From Sinorhizobium psoraleae (GTDB taxonomy: Bacteria > Pseudomonadota > Alphaproteobacteria > Rhizobiales > Rhizobiaceae), in the NCBI RefSeq assembly GCF_013283645.1, contig NZ_JABEKV010000003.1, positions 372,001 to 436,000 on the forward strand: DNA of 64,000 nt, read 5' to 3'. Below, in pieces: positions 17,518-26,785 of this stretch. The notes beneath the pieces are model-generated. The model did not search any database. It saw nothing but the letters and a program-made list of their open reading frames with translations, and was not told the DNA's origin. The number at the start of each line of letters is the position of its first letter. Position 1 is the first letter of the stretch. A program made the position numbers and the translations under genes.

Positions 17518-18933
17518 ATGACCGAAACTGCAAACAGGGCCGCGCCGGGAGCGGCGCGGCAGGAATACGCCCACGGGATTCCGTTCGGCGAGGCCGTACG
17601 GGTCTGGGCAAGAATTGCGGCTTTGAGTTTCGGCGGTCCTGCCGGCCAGATTGCGGTGATGCATCGCATCCTCGTCGACGAAAAACGCTGGATCGGCGAG
17701 CACCGTTTTCTGCATGCCCTGAACTACTGCATGCTGCTGCCGGGACCGGAGGCGCAGCAGCTTGCGGTCTACATCGGCTGGCTCCTGCACCGTACCGCCG
17801 GCGGCCTCGTTGCCGGCACGCTGTTCGTGCTGCCGGGTTTCCTCTCCATTCTCGGCTTGAGCTATATCTACGCAGCCTTTGGCAATGTCACCGTCGTCGA
17901 AGGGCTGTTCTTCGGCCTGAAGGCGGCTGTGCTCGCCGTTGTCATTCATGCCGTATTCCGGATCGGTGCCAGGGCACTCAAGAACCGACTGATGATCGGC
18001 ATCGCGGCGGCCGCTTTCGTCGCCATTTTCTTCTTCCGCGTCCCATTCCCGCTGATCATCCTGGCCGCGGGTATATTCGGCTATGTCGGCGGCCGGTCCG
18101 GTTCGCCGCTCTTCCGGATTGGCGGCGGTCACAAGGCGGGATCCGGTCCTGTCCTGAAGGACGAAGATTCGCTGCTCGGAGAGGAAACTCCGGCCCATGC
18201 CCGTCCGAACCTTTCCTGGTCGCTGCGTGTCTCGGCGGCGTTCTTCGCGCTCTGGCTCGTTCCGTTGATGCTGCTTACCGCCTTCCTCGGCGTGGACAAT
18301 ATCTTTACCCAGATCGGGCTGTTCTTCAGCCAGATGGCCGTCGTCACCTTCGGCGGAGCTTATGCCGTGCTCGCCTATGTCGCCCAGGAAGCGGTTCAGC
18401 ACTACGGCTGGCTGAAGCCCGGCGAGATGCTCGACGGCCTCGGAATGGCCGAAACGACGCCTGGCCCTTTGATCATGGTTGTCCAGTTCGTCGGCTTCAT
18501 GGGGGCCTACCGTGATCCGGGCTCGCTGAACCCGATGACGGCGGCGACGCTTGCGGCTATCCTGACGACCTGGGTGACCTTCGTTCCCTGCTTCCTTTGG
18601 ATTTTCCTCGGAGCGCCTTTCATCGAGCGCCTTCGCAACAACGTGGCGCTGACCGGCGCAATGTCGGCAATCACCGCCGCGGTCGTCGGGGTGATCCTCA
18701 ACCTCGCCGTCTGGTTCGGGCTGCACACGCTGTTTGCAGAGGTGGTGACGTGGAGGCTCGGTTGGTTCGCGCTCGATGTCCCCGATCTATCCTCACTGGT
18801 GCTGCCATCGCTCGTGCTCACAGCGGCGGCCGCCATCGCAATCTTCCGTTTCCAAGCTTCGATCATCGCGACGCTGCTTGCCTGCGCCGTCGCCGGACTC
18901 GTTTGGACAGTCGGAGCAAATGCCTTGATCTAG
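17518..18933 (+). CDS. chrA: Chromate transporter, long-chain CHR family
   Basis: A 471-residue inner-membrane protein with two homologous CHR halves. The first opens with VRVWARIAALSFGGPAGQIAVMHR and the second repeats the motif as FFSQMAVVTFGGAYAVLAYV; each is followed by LLPGPEAQ or TTPGP motifs. About ten to twelve membrane segments. It effluxes chromate (with sulfate as likely mimic) and starts directly after the rhodanese-ChrB stop. Classified by the duplicated architecture typical of LCHR proteins. Confidence 0.92.
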   Translation: MTETANRAAPGAARQEYAHGIPFGEAVRVWARIAALSFGGPAGQIAVMHRILVDEKRWIGEHRFLHALNYCMLLPGPEAQQLAVYIGWLLHRTAGGLVAGTLFVLPGFLSILGLSYIYAAFGNVTVVEGLFFGLKAAVLAVVIHAVFRIGARALKNRLMIGIAAAAFVAIFFFRVPFPLIILAAGIFGYVGGRSGSPLFRIGGGHKAGSGPVLKDEDSLLGEETPAHARPNLSWSLRVSAAFFALWLVPLMLLTAFLGVDNIFTQIGLFFSQMAVVTFGGAYAVLAYVAQEAVQHYGWLKPGEMLDGLGMAETTPGPLIMVVQFVGFMGAYRDPGSLNPMTAATLAAILTTWVTFVPCFLWIFLGAPFIERLRNNVALTGAMSAITAAVVGVILNLAVWFGLHTLFAEVVTWRLGWFALDVPDLSSLVLPSLVLTAAAAIAIFRFQASIIATLLACAVAGLVWTVGANALI

Positions 18934-18970
18934 GTTGGGCGTCATTCGACGATTGACGTCGCTGTGTTGT

Positions 18971-19981
18971 TCAGTTCGATTGAGACTCCTGGGCGCCTTC
19001 CGGTTTTGAAAGCCGCAAGGCCGTCTGCCAAAGATCGGCATCGACGCATACCGCCCGCTTTCGTCCGGAGTGTCCGGGAAGCCTTACGCCGGCGGCTTCA
19101 TGGGATGCGGTCAAACCGTTGACGGCATCGCAAAAGTGCCCGGCGGAGAAATGGCCGGGATCGATGGCAATCAGGAATTGCCCGACGCGCGGCGGGCCGC
19201 CCTCGTCGTTTCCAAAGGCGCTCGCCTCTGTGCTCAGCGCCGAACCGGTCAGGGCGGCGGCAAGGATTTCCACGAGAAGGGCGATATTGGCACCCTTGTG
19301 CCCGCCAGCCGGCAGAAGGGAACCTTCCAGGCCGGTGGCCGCGTCGGTCGTCGGCTTCCCATGCTTGTCCTGTGCCCAGCCGGTCGGGATCGCCTCTCCG
19401 CGATTGCGGCGCAGGATCATCTCCGTCTTGGTGACGGCGCTCATGCTCTGGTCGACGACAATGGGAGGAGCCCCTTCTGTCGAAGGTATGGCGAAGGCAA
19501 GCGGATTCGTGCCGAAGAGCGCCTCCGTCGCGCCGGGCGGCGCGACGGAGGCGGGCGCATTCGACAGGCAGATGCCGATCAGGCCGGCATCGGCGAGCGG
19601 GAGGACGTGATGGCCGAGCGCGAGGCAATTGTACGAGTTGCGCACTGCCATGGCCGCGACGCCGGCGCCTCGTGCGGCGCCGATCAGGGCCGGCATGCCG
19701 GCGGCAATGGCAGGATGCGCGAAGCCGTACCGTGCGTCGACCGCGACCGTGGCACCGCGTGTCGTCACGTCTGGAACGGCTTCTCCATCGACCTTGCCGA
19801 CCGTCAAATGCCTGCAGAAAATCGGCAGATAGTAGAGGCCGCAGACGCGATTGCCGTCCGCCTCCGCCCTGGCGATCGCCTGCGCCACGGGCAGCGCATT
19901 ATCGACAGTCGCGCCATGGCCTGTCAGCACCGACAGGCAAACCGCCTCGATCGTCTCCCGGGATGTTTCGACCGTGGTCAT
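18971..19981 (-). CDS. Ldh2-family NAD(P)H-dependent oxidoreductase
   Basis: A 336-residue malate/lactate/ureidoglycolate/pyrroline-carboxylate reductase family protein with LFGTNPLAFAIPS, the EAIPTGWAQDKHGKPTTD segment and LLPAGGHKGANIALLVEIL. It is a distant paralogue of HypS at 8970-10007. It is the last gene of the ten-gene quaternary-amine-like operon and its ATG overlaps the stop of the enolase-superfamily gene. Reduction of a cyclic imine or 2-oxo acid is likely; substrate unknown. Confidence 0.85.
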   Translation of the reverse strand: MTTVETSRETIEAVCLSVLTGHGATVDNALPVAQAIARAEADGNRVCGLYYLPIFCRHLTVGKVDGEAVPDVTTRGATVAVDARYGFAHPAIAAGMPALIGAARGAGVAAMAVRNSYNCLALGHHVLPLADAGLIGICLSNAPASVAPPGATEALFGTNPLAFAIPSTEGAPPIVVDQSMSAVTKTEMILRRNRGEAIPTGWAQDKHGKPTTDAATGLEGSLLPAGGHKGANIALLVEILAAALTGSALSTEASAFGNDEGGPPRVGQFLIAIDPGHFSAGHFCDAVNGLTASHEAAGVRLPGHSGRKRAVCVDADLWQTALRLSKPEGAQESQSN

Positions 19982-21102
19982 CGGCTTGCCGTGTAGCGTC
20001 TTTCACCTTTGGCGACGAGGTCGTCGGCAAGTTGGAAACCGAGACCCTGTTTCGTGAAGGCATCGAGCCAGCCGTTCCTGGGCGCCAGGTCAGGCGAGGA
20101 GACGATATCCTTCTGGACGAGCTGCCACATGATCTGGTTGCCATCGTCGAGATTGGGGATGGCTAGCCCGATGTGGTGCTCGGCGCAGGTGGTAATCCCG
20201 GTGGTGAAGGAAGAATGGATGCAGATTTTCAGCCCGGCGGATTCCGCTACAGCGGCCGCCTTCATCATCGGCTGTATTCCGCCGATCTCGCGCGGGCCGA
20301 TGCAAATCATGTCGGCGGCCCGCTGGCGGCAGATCTCGTACACATCGTAGAGTGTGAAGGCGGCCTGATCCGCAACGATCGGAATGCCGACCTTCTCACG
20401 CACATGCGCCATGGCGGGAATGCTCCAGCTCACCGTCGGCTGCTCGATGAACTCGATGTCGTACTTCTCGAGCTTGCGGCACATGTTGATCGCCTCGTGC
20501 ACGCTCCAGCCTTCGTTTGCGTCGAGGCGCAGGCGCGCGTCGCCGATCTCGCGGCGAACCGCCGCGGTGATCTCCAGATCGAGCTTCTCGCCGCGGCCAA
20601 CCTTGAGATAAAAGACACGCTCGCCCTGGGCATGACCGACGGCGGCATCACGTGCAAGCTCTTCGGCGGTCTCGCCCTGAAGGAAATAAAAGTAGCCGAC
20701 CGCCTTCCGGTGCGCCCCGCCAAGCAGTTGGTGCACTGGCAGGCCGGCGAGCTTGCCTTGAAGGTCCCACATAGCCATGTCGATGCCTGAGAACATCTGG
20801 TTGGCCGCCCGCATGATATTCGCGCCGTGCCCGAGATATTCCTGATGGAAGATGCGCGCGATGAGCGGCGCCACGTCATGGGGCGAATGGCCGACAAGAT
20901 GGTTGGCCAGGCGGTGAAGGATGGCCGCGGTTCCGGTCTGATCCGGCGCAACCGTGCACTCGCCGATACCGACCGTGCCGTCATCCGCCTCGACCTCGAT
21001 GAGATTGACAGCAAATGCTTCGCGAATGCCGTAGGACCAGTGGTAGGGCTGCTTCAGCGGCAGGACGAGCGGGCGGACGCGGACGCTTGATATCTTGACC
21101 AT
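19978..21102 (-). CDS. Enolase-superfamily (mandelate racemase/muconate lactonizing) enzyme
   Basis: A 374-residue protein with an N-terminal capping domain and a TIM barrel carrying the three metal ligands: Asp in LRLDANEGWS, Glu in IEFIEQP and Asp in IVADQAAF. The second-strand motif is FYLKVG, keeping only the second lysine of KxK; the sixth-strand region reads CIGPREIGG, without an obvious catalytic lysine. An IHSS motif follows. A role as racemase, epimerase or dehydratase of the imported substrate is plausible; the exact reaction is unknown. Confidence 0.85.
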   Translation of the reverse strand: MVKISSVRVRPLVLPLKQPYHWSYGIREAFAVNLIEVEADDGTVGIGECTVAPDQTGTAAILHRLANHLVGHSPHDVAPLIARIFHQEYLGHGANIMRAANQMFSGIDMAMWDLQGKLAGLPVHQLLGGAHRKAVGYFYFLQGETAEELARDAAVGHAQGERVFYLKVGRGEKLDLEITAAVRREIGDARLRLDANEGWSVHEAINMCRKLEKYDIEFIEQPTVSWSIPAMAHVREKVGIPIVADQAAFTLYDVYEICRQRAADMICIGPREIGGIQPMMKAAAVAESAGLKICIHSSFTTGITTCAEHHIGLAIPNLDDGNQIMWQLVQKDIVSSPDLAPRNGWLDAFTKQGLGFQLADDLVAKGERRYTASR

Positions 21103-21244
21103 TCTCGGGGTTCCTCAAAAAGGTGGCCGGCATTGGCCGAGCCATGCATTTGGCGCCCGGCTTTCCGGCACGCACCTTCCCCTCCCGCCTGCGGGAGAAC
21201 CTGCAGGCGGGCGAGACATTCGATAGGACGCGAAGAGCTTGGCC

Positions 21245-22135
21245 TTACATGCCGAGCGACTTCAGGTAGTCGGCGGCCACGGTTTCGATGGTTTTCTTCT
21301 CGACATCGACCTCGCTGTTCAAACGCTGCATCGTTGCATCGTCGAGCTTCGTCGAGACCGCTTCGAGCGTACCCTTAAGATCCGGATTCTCGTCGAGGAC
21401 TTCCTTGCGCACGACGGGGGTCAGCGCATAGTTCGGGAAGAAGCCTTTGTCGTCCTTCAGCGTCTTCAGGCCGAGTGCTGCGATCTGGCCGTCGGTCGCC
21501 TGGGCGGCGATCGTGTCGAGATCACCATTGGCGAGCGCGTTGTAGGCAAGACCAAGGTCCATCGGCCGCACATTGGCGCGCCCGGCCTCGAAACCGTAGA
21601 CCTCCTGCAAGCCGATCAGGCCGTCGGGGCGCTTGGGATATTCGGCCGTCGTCCCCATGAGAATTTCCTTGCCGTCGTTATACGCCTTGGCGAGGTCGGA
21701 GATCGTCTCCATGCCTTCCGTCTTGGCGTTGCCCGGCTTGATGACATAGGCGTAGGTGTTGTTCGCCGCGGACGGCGCCAGCCAGACGAGGCCTTTTTCG
21801 CCATCCAGTTTCTTGACGCGGTTGTAAGTCTCCTCCGGCGAAAGCCGTTCCGTCACCTTGTTGAAGGTGATGAGTGACGTCCCGGTATATTCCCAATAAA
21901 GATCGACCTCTCCGTTCTCCAGTGCGGCGCGGACGATCTTGGTGCCCATGCCGTCCTTCTTGTCGACGGTGTAGCCCTTGCTCTCGAGGAGCTGCTTGGT
22001 GATCTCTGCTATGATCAGCTGCTCGGTGAAGTTTTTCCCGCCGACGGTAAGCGTCGCTGCCCAGGCGGAGGTTGCGACGAGCGCGATGGCCGCCGCTGAT
22101 AGAAGGGTTTTGGCAAGTTTCGGTGCGAAGTTCAT
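21245..22135 (-). CDS. Glycine-betaine/osmoprotectant-type periplasmic binding protein (OpuC/OsmX-like)
   Basis: A 296-residue OpuAC-type solute-binding protein with signal peptide ending ATSAWA before ATLTVGGKNFTEQ. The motif VGGKNFTEQLIIAEI and ...LYWEYTGTSL are typical of OpuCC/OsmF/YehZ proteins that bind betaines, choline or related quaternary compounds. It is encoded after both permeases and the ATPase, and its presence indicates the operon imports a positively charged methylated solute. Confidence 0.9.
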   Translation of the reverse strand: MNFAPKLAKTLLSAAAIALVATSAWAATLTVGGKNFTEQLIIAEITKQLLESKGYTVDKKDGMGTKIVRAALENGEVDLYWEYTGTSLITFNKVTERLSPEETYNRVKKLDGEKGLVWLAPSAANNTYAYVIKPGNAKTEGMETISDLAKAYNDGKEILMGTTAEYPKRPDGLIGLQEVYGFEAGRANVRPMDLGLAYNALANGDLDTIAAQATDGQIAALGLKTLKDDKGFFPNYALTPVVRKEVLDENPDLKGTLEAVSTKLDDATMQRLNSEVDVEKKTIETVAADYLKSLGM

Positions 22136-22158
22136 TTCAGTTCCTCTCTCTCATTTTG

Positions 22159-22914
22159 TTATCGCAACGGATTGATGCCTCGTGGGACGAGGTAGTACTG
22201 GACCTGGCCGAATACGAAATCGACCAGGACCGCGATCATTGCCGTGGGAATGGCCCCGGCCATCATCATCGGGAGTTCGTCCAGCGAGATCCCGGTGAAG
22301 ATCAGTTCGCCAAGTCCGCCCGCGCCGATCAGAAAGACCAGCGGCGCGGATCCGACGCAGATCGCGAGCGCCGTGCGGATGCCGCCGAAGATCACGAAGA
22401 GGGCGTTTGGAAGTTCGACGCGCCACAAAACCTGCCGCGGCGTCATGCCCATGCCCGTTGCGGCTTCCACCAGGTGGGGCGGCACCGCGCGCAAGCCAGC
22501 ATAGGTGTTGCGCACGATCGGAAGGAGGGTCGCCGCCCAGAGCCCGAAGACCGCGGGCACCGTACCGATACCGAGCAGCGTCATGGAGAGCGCCAGGATC
22601 GCAAGGGTCGGCACGGTGCTGCCGATATTGAAAATCTGCATCACCGCCTCCGAAATGAAGCGGAAGGCAGGCCGTGAAAGCACGATGCCGACCGGCACGG
22701 CCACAAGGATGGCAAGGCCTCCAGCCCAAGCGACCAGTTCCAGGTGCTGAACGGCGAGATAGGAGATGTCATCGGAATAGGCGAGGATCTCCTCGGCCAT
22801 GCCGCTCCACCAAAGCCAGACGACAGTTCCGGCCAGAACGATGAGTACGATCATCGGTGCGATTTCGACCCGGCGGCGTTGCTGCGGTTCGGCCTGGTCG
22901 ACAAGAGCGCTCAT
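22159..22914 (-). CDS. Osmoprotectant-type ABC permease
   Basis: A 251-residue ProW/OpuCB-type inner-membrane protein with about five or six helices and the EAA-like segment PPHLVEAATGMGMTPRQVLW. Its start overlaps the ATPase stop (ATGA). It pairs with the second permease at 24023-24685 to form the heteromeric channel of an OpuC-type importer. Confidence 0.9.
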   Translation of the reverse strand: MSALVDQAEPQQRRRVEIAPMIVLIVLAGTVVWLWWSGMAEEILAYSDDISYLAVQHLELVAWAGGLAILVAVPVGIVLSRPAFRFISEAVMQIFNIGSTVPTLAILALSMTLLGIGTVPAVFGLWAATLLPIVRNTYAGLRAVPPHLVEAATGMGMTPRQVLWRVELPNALFVIFGGIRTALAICVGSAPLVFLIGAGGLGELIFTGISLDELPMMMAGAIPTAMIAVLVDFVFGQVQYYLVPRGINPLR

Positions 22915-24026
22915 GCCTTCCCTCCGTGGCCTAGGTTATGCACGATGGACCGGTAGCTCATAACGCCCGCCATCCGCCCGGCCTCGTCGACGCAGGGCAG
23001 TAGCGGCATGTCGTGCGCGAACATCAGCGACACGGCTTGCCGCAGATCACCGGTGGTCGGAACAGCAGACTTTACCGGTTCGGCATGATCGCCCACGGTA
23101 CCGGAGCGCACCTCTGCCGCCTGCTCGCTCAGAAGAGATTCCGGCACGCCATCGGCGTTAAGGACGAAGGCTGCAGCGCTGCGCGACGAACGCATGCGCT
23201 CAAGGGCATGCTCCAGCGAATCCGAGCGCCGAACCGTGATGAAGTCCGTCTCCATGGCGTCGCGCACCGAGACAAGCCTCAGCCGCTTGAGCGCCCGGTC
23301 CGAGCCCAGAAAGTCCTCGATGAAGCTGTTCGCGGGCCGGGCGAGCAACTCGTCTGGCGCGGCATACTGTTCGAGCTTGCCGCTACGGAAGATCGCGATC
23401 TTGTCCGCCATCTTCACCGCTTCGTCGAGATCGTGCGAGACGAAGATGATCGTCTTGCGGATTTCCCGCTGCATCTTCAGGAACTCCTCCTGGATGGCTT
23501 CGCGGTTGATGGGGTCGATCGCCCCGAACGGCTCGTCCATCAGCATGACCGGCGGATCGGCCGCAAGCGCACGCAGGACGCCGACGCGCTGCTGCTGGCC
23601 GCCTGAAAGTTCGTTCGGATAGCGCTTGAGGAAGAGGTCGGGCTGAAGCCCCACAAGCTCGAGGAGCTCTTTCGCTCGGGCGCGCGACTTGCGGCGGTCC
23701 CAGCCGAGCAGATCTGGCACCACACAGATGTTTTCCTCGATCGTCTTGTTTGGGAACAGGCCGATCTGCTGGATCACATAGCCGATGGACCGCCGGAGTT
23801 CGATTGGATCGACGGTGCTGGTGTCCTTGCCGTTGATGAAGACCTTGCCGCTGGTCGGCTGGATCAGCCGGTTGATCATCTTCATCGTCGTCGTCTTGCC
23901 GCAGCCCGACGGGCCAAGCAACACGCAGATCTCGCCGGTGGGGAGGTCGAAGCTTACGTTGTCGACCGCAACGAGAGGATCATGCGCCGGACCGTAGTGT
24001 TTCGTCAGGTTCTCGAGCCGGATCAT
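22911..24026 (-). CDS. Osmoprotectant-type ABC ATPase with CBS domains
   Basis: A 371-residue ATPase of the ProV/OpuCA class: Walker A LLGPSGCGKTTT, signature LSGGQQQR, Walker B VMLMDEPFGAID, H-loop FVSHDLDEA. After about residue 245 come two CBS motifs; in this class CBS modules sense ionic strength or nucleotides. The ATG giving MIRLENLTKHYG overlaps the stop of the upstream permease by four bases. Confidence 0.92.
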   Translation of the reverse strand: MIRLENLTKHYGPAHDPLVAVDNVSFDLPTGEICVLLGPSGCGKTTTMKMINRLIQPTSGKVFINGKDTSTVDPIELRRSIGYVIQQIGLFPNKTIEENICVVPDLLGWDRRKSRARAKELLELVGLQPDLFLKRYPNELSGGQQQRVGVLRALAADPPVMLMDEPFGAIDPINREAIQEEFLKMQREIRKTIIFVSHDLDEAVKMADKIAIFRSGKLEQYAAPDELLARPANSFIEDFLGSDRALKRLRLVSVRDAMETDFITVRRSDSLEHALERMRSSRSAAAFVLNADGVPESLLSEQAAEVRSGTVGDHAEPVKSAVPTTGDLRQAVSLMFAHDMPLLPCVDEAGRMAGVMSYRSIVHNLGHGGKA

Positions 24027-24685
24027 GGCGTGACCTCCCACCGGATGCCGCGTGATGTGAGAAGGCGCTGCACGAGCGCGAGGAAAAGGTCGGCTGCGAT
24101 GGCAAGCAGTGAGACCGCAAGTGCGCCGGTCACCAACTGACGGGGATCGGATTGGCTGATCCCGCGCGAGATGAAGGTGCCGAGACCGCCTGCCCCGATA
24201 TAGGCGGCAATCGCCGTCACGCCGATGTTCATGACGACGGCTGTCCGCACGCCGGCCATGATAACCGGGATGGCGAGCGGGATTTCGACCTGCCGCAGAC
24301 GCTGCCAGGTGCTCATGCCCATCCCTTTCGCGGCCTCGCGAAGAGCGGGATCGACATTGGTGATGGCGGTGTAGGTGTTTCGGATGATGGGGAGCTGGGA
24401 ATAGAGAATGACGGCTACCACCGCCGGGACATAGCCGATGCCGTGCCCGATCGGTGAGAGCAGCGGTATCATCAGGCCGAACAGCGCGATCGACGGAACG
24501 GTTATCATCATCGATGCAAGATAGAGAACGGTGTCGGCCGTGCTCTTCGACTGCGTGATGACAATCCCGATCGGTACCGCCGTCGCGATCGCAATCCCTA
24601 CCGCCAGGAAGACGATCGAGATGTGCTCGAGCGCCCGCGTGCCTATGATGTCCAGATTGTCGATGATGAACCGGACGATTTCCAT
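24023..24685 (-). CDS. Osmoprotectant-type ABC permease
   Basis: A 220-residue ProW/OpuCD-like permease with an EAA-type loop (DPALREAAKGMGMSTWQRLR) and about five or six membrane helices. Translation is coupled to the downstream ATPase gene. It is the first transporter gene of the operon and follows the cysteine hydrolase gene by 24 bases. Confidence 0.9.
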   Translation of the reverse strand: MEIVRFIIDNLDIIGTRALEHISIVFLAVGIAIATAVPIGIVITQSKSTADTVLYLASMMITVPSIALFGLMIPLLSPIGHGIGYVPAVVAVILYSQLPIIRNTYTAITNVDPALREAAKGMGMSTWQRLRQVEIPLAIPVIMAGVRTAVVMNIGVTAIAAYIGAGGLGTFISRGISQSDPRQLVTGALAVSLLAIAADLFLALVQRLLTSRGIRWEVTP

Positions 24686-24709
24686 TCGTTACGGCCAGCC
24701 TTTCATTGC

Positions 24710-25390
24710 CTAGAGTTCCCTGTAAAGTTCGGCAGCATTCTCGAAGGTGAAGCGCAGGGGCACGGATCCTTCGATCTGCCACGCGTCGACAGTGCTGCCC
24801 TCCAGCAGGGCGCACGCGGCTTGCGTGTCGACCACCGCGCCGCCATAGAGGCGGTTTGCAAGATTCAGTATACCCGCTTGGTGCATCGCAAGACCGCCGC
24901 TGCCGCAGGCGTCCTTGACGAGCAGGACATGCAGGCCGAAGTTGATCGCATCCTTGACCGTCGCGTCGACGCAGGCTTCGGTCCAGACACCGGCGATCAC
25001 CAGCCATTGCACGCCTGCGTCGCGCAATTCGCCAATCAGTGGACTTTTCCCGAAGGCGCTTGCTTCGTTCTTCACAAGCAGTCGCTCCGACGCGCGCGGA
25101 GCGACTTCGGGACAGATCGCCGTCAGCGGGTCGTCCTTGTCACTGAACGCAGAGCGCCCGTCCGGCCCGATTGGATGGAACGGGCGGACATGGTCGGCCA
25201 GGTCGACGATGTAGGCGCAGTGGAAGACGGGAATGCCGTTGCGGCGCGCCGAATCCTGAAGGCGGGCGGCATTGCGAAGAACCGCGTCGTAGCCCTCGAC
25301 GAGATAACGCTCGTCGTGGCGATGCTCCTCCTGGAGATCGATGACAAGGGCGGCAACCTTCTGACGCTCAATCCGCAACGGCTTCTTCAT
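24710..25390 (-). CDS. Isochorismatase-like cysteine hydrolase
   Basis: A 226-residue protein with the catalytic triad of the family: Asp in ALVIDLQEEHR, Lys in LLVKNEASAF and Cys in GVWTEACVDATV. Members hydrolyse C-N bonds (N-carbamoylsarcosine, nicotinamide, ureidoacrylate) or enol ethers. The ATG overlaps the M24 stop (TGATG); a TTG one codon earlier is less likely. In this operon it could deamidate or decarbamoylate an N-methylated intermediate, but the substrate is not readable from sequence. Confidence 0.85.
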   Translation of the reverse strand: MKKPLRIERQKVAALVIDLQEEHRHDERYLVEGYDAVLRNAARLQDSARRNGIPVFHCAYIVDLADHVRPFHPIGPDGRSAFSDKDDPLTAICPEVAPRASERLLVKNEASAFGKSPLIGELRDAGVQWLVIAGVWTEACVDATVKDAINFGLHVLLVKDACGSGGLAMHQAGILNLANRLYGGAVVDTQAACALLEGSTVDAWQIEGSVPLRFTFENAAELYREL

Positions 25391-26694
25391 CAAATCTCCC
25401 CGCTCAGGAATTCATCCTCATAAGGGAAGCGCGACAACAGTTCCGTGCCGGTTTCCGTGATGAGGATTTCGTCTTCGAGTTTCACGCCCTCGCGACCGCC
25501 CTTCTCGCCGATATAGCTCTCGACGGAGACGACCATTCCGGGCACGAGGTGCCCATCGCGACCATAGGTCTCGTAGTCCATTGCATGCGCGATGAACGGG
25601 GTCTCGCCATGCATGCCGACGCCGTGCATCACCGACGTGTAACGCTGATCGACGAAGCGGTCGGGTATCTTCCAGGCCTTTTCGGCGATCTCGCGGAAGG
25701 CCATGCCCGGCTTAACGATATCGATATTGTGCTGAACCTGCTCATAGGCCATCCGGTAGAGCGACTTCTGGTAAGGCGTCGGCTTGCCGGGACCGCAGCG
25801 GAAGGTGCGCGAGAAATCGGAGTAATAGCCGTAGCAGCCGATCGTGTCGGTATCGAGGGCAACGAGTTCCCCCGGCCTGATCTTCCGGCCGCTCGCCTCG
25901 TTGAACCAGGGGTTGGTTCGCTGGCCGGAACTCAGCAGGCGGGTCTCGATGAACTCGCCGCCCTGCCGGATGACTTCGTGATACATGATCGCGAAGAGCT
26001 CGTTTTCGGAAACGCCCGGCTTGATCGCTTCACGCACGGCGGCCACCGCGGCTTCGGCGCCGGCCATGGAAACCTGAAGGCACTTGATTTCTTCGGGGGT
26101 CTTGACTGCCCGGACGGCAAGAATTTCGCCCTGACAGTCCTTTACCTCGCAACCGCGCTTTTCGAGCGCCACGGCCTGCAGGTGGCTGCAGCGATCCATG
26201 CCGAGCTTCATCGATCCGCCGCCATGCTGCTTGAGCAAGTCGGTGATCTCGTCCGCGAACGGCCCGGCGGTCTCGTCGTCCTTACCGGAGACGGAGGACC
26301 AGACAAGCTTCGAGGGGCGAGCCTCATCGACCGTGTCGAGGACCATCGAGACATGATAGCTCTGCGGATATTCGAAGAGAACGATCGGGCCTTCGGCGGG
26401 AATGAAGAAATAGCGGGTGGAGTTGCGGAGGAAGTACCCGAACATGTTTCGGGAACCCGTCGCATAGCGCTGGTTATAAGGATCGAAAAGGACCACCGCG
26501 CCGTAGCCGGCCGCGCGCATCCAGTCGCGTAGCTTCTTCAGCCGTCCCTTGCGCAAGGCGTCGGCGTCGATGAAGGACGGCTCCGTGTCCGAAAGCCACA
26601 TGCCGCCGGCCGGATCGGCTGCCTCCGGATGGCGCATCCGGTCCTTGAAGTCCACATCGTCCACGCTGTCGGGGTCGAATACAACAATGCTCAT
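25390..26694 (-). CDS. M24 (creatinase/Xaa-Pro peptidase fold) enzyme resembling DMSP lyase DddP
   Basis: A 434-residue pita-bread protein. Metal-ligand positions are present: both Asp of LVALDTDTIG, Asp of YYSDFSRTF, His of VMHGVGMHG, Glu of VVSVESYIG and Glu of VKLEDEILITETG. By eye it resembles DddP in IETRLLSSGQRTNPWF, in FDPYNQRYAT and in a Tyr five residues before the metal His. DddP cleaves DMSP to acrylate and DMS; creatinase or a related C-N hydrolase remain alternatives. It lies between the GlxA regulator and the cysteine hydrolase. The MSIVVFDPDS start is taken as annotated by the frame; function beyond the fold is inference. Confidence 0.8.
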   Translation of the reverse strand: MSIVVFDPDSVDDVDFKDRMRHPEAADPAGGMWLSDTEPSFIDADALRKGRLKKLRDWMRAAGYGAVVLFDPYNQRYATGSRNMFGYFLRNSTRYFFIPAEGPIVLFEYPQSYHVSMVLDTVDEARPSKLVWSSVSGKDDETAGPFADEITDLLKQHGGGSMKLGMDRCSHLQAVALEKRGCEVKDCQGEILAVRAVKTPEEIKCLQVSMAGAEAAVAAVREAIKPGVSENELFAIMYHEVIRQGGEFIETRLLSSGQRTNPWFNEASGRKIRPGELVALDTDTIGCYGYYSDFSRTFRCGPGKPTPYQKSLYRMAYEQVQHNIDIVKPGMAFREIAEKAWKIPDRFVDQRYTSVMHGVGMHGETPFIAHAMDYETYGRDGHLVPGMVVSVESYIGEKGGREGVKLEDEILITETGTELLSRFPYEDEFLSGEI

Positions 26695-26785
26695 GACAAT
26701 CTCCTTTTCCAGCAGGATGGAGAAGAGTCGGAGCGCGCAATTGCGCGGATTCCGCAGTGTCTATGCTGGAATCCGCAGAGTTTCA

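Noticed and set aside
17377-18726. 449-codon frame antisense to chrA
   Set aside because: It is the complement of a well-defined transporter and has low-complexity composition.
19978-21102. Assignment of the enolase-superfamily enzyme as hydroxyproline-betaine 2-epimerase (HpbD)
   Set aside because: The second catalytic lysine expected in that enzyme seems to be replaced, so the symbol was not used.
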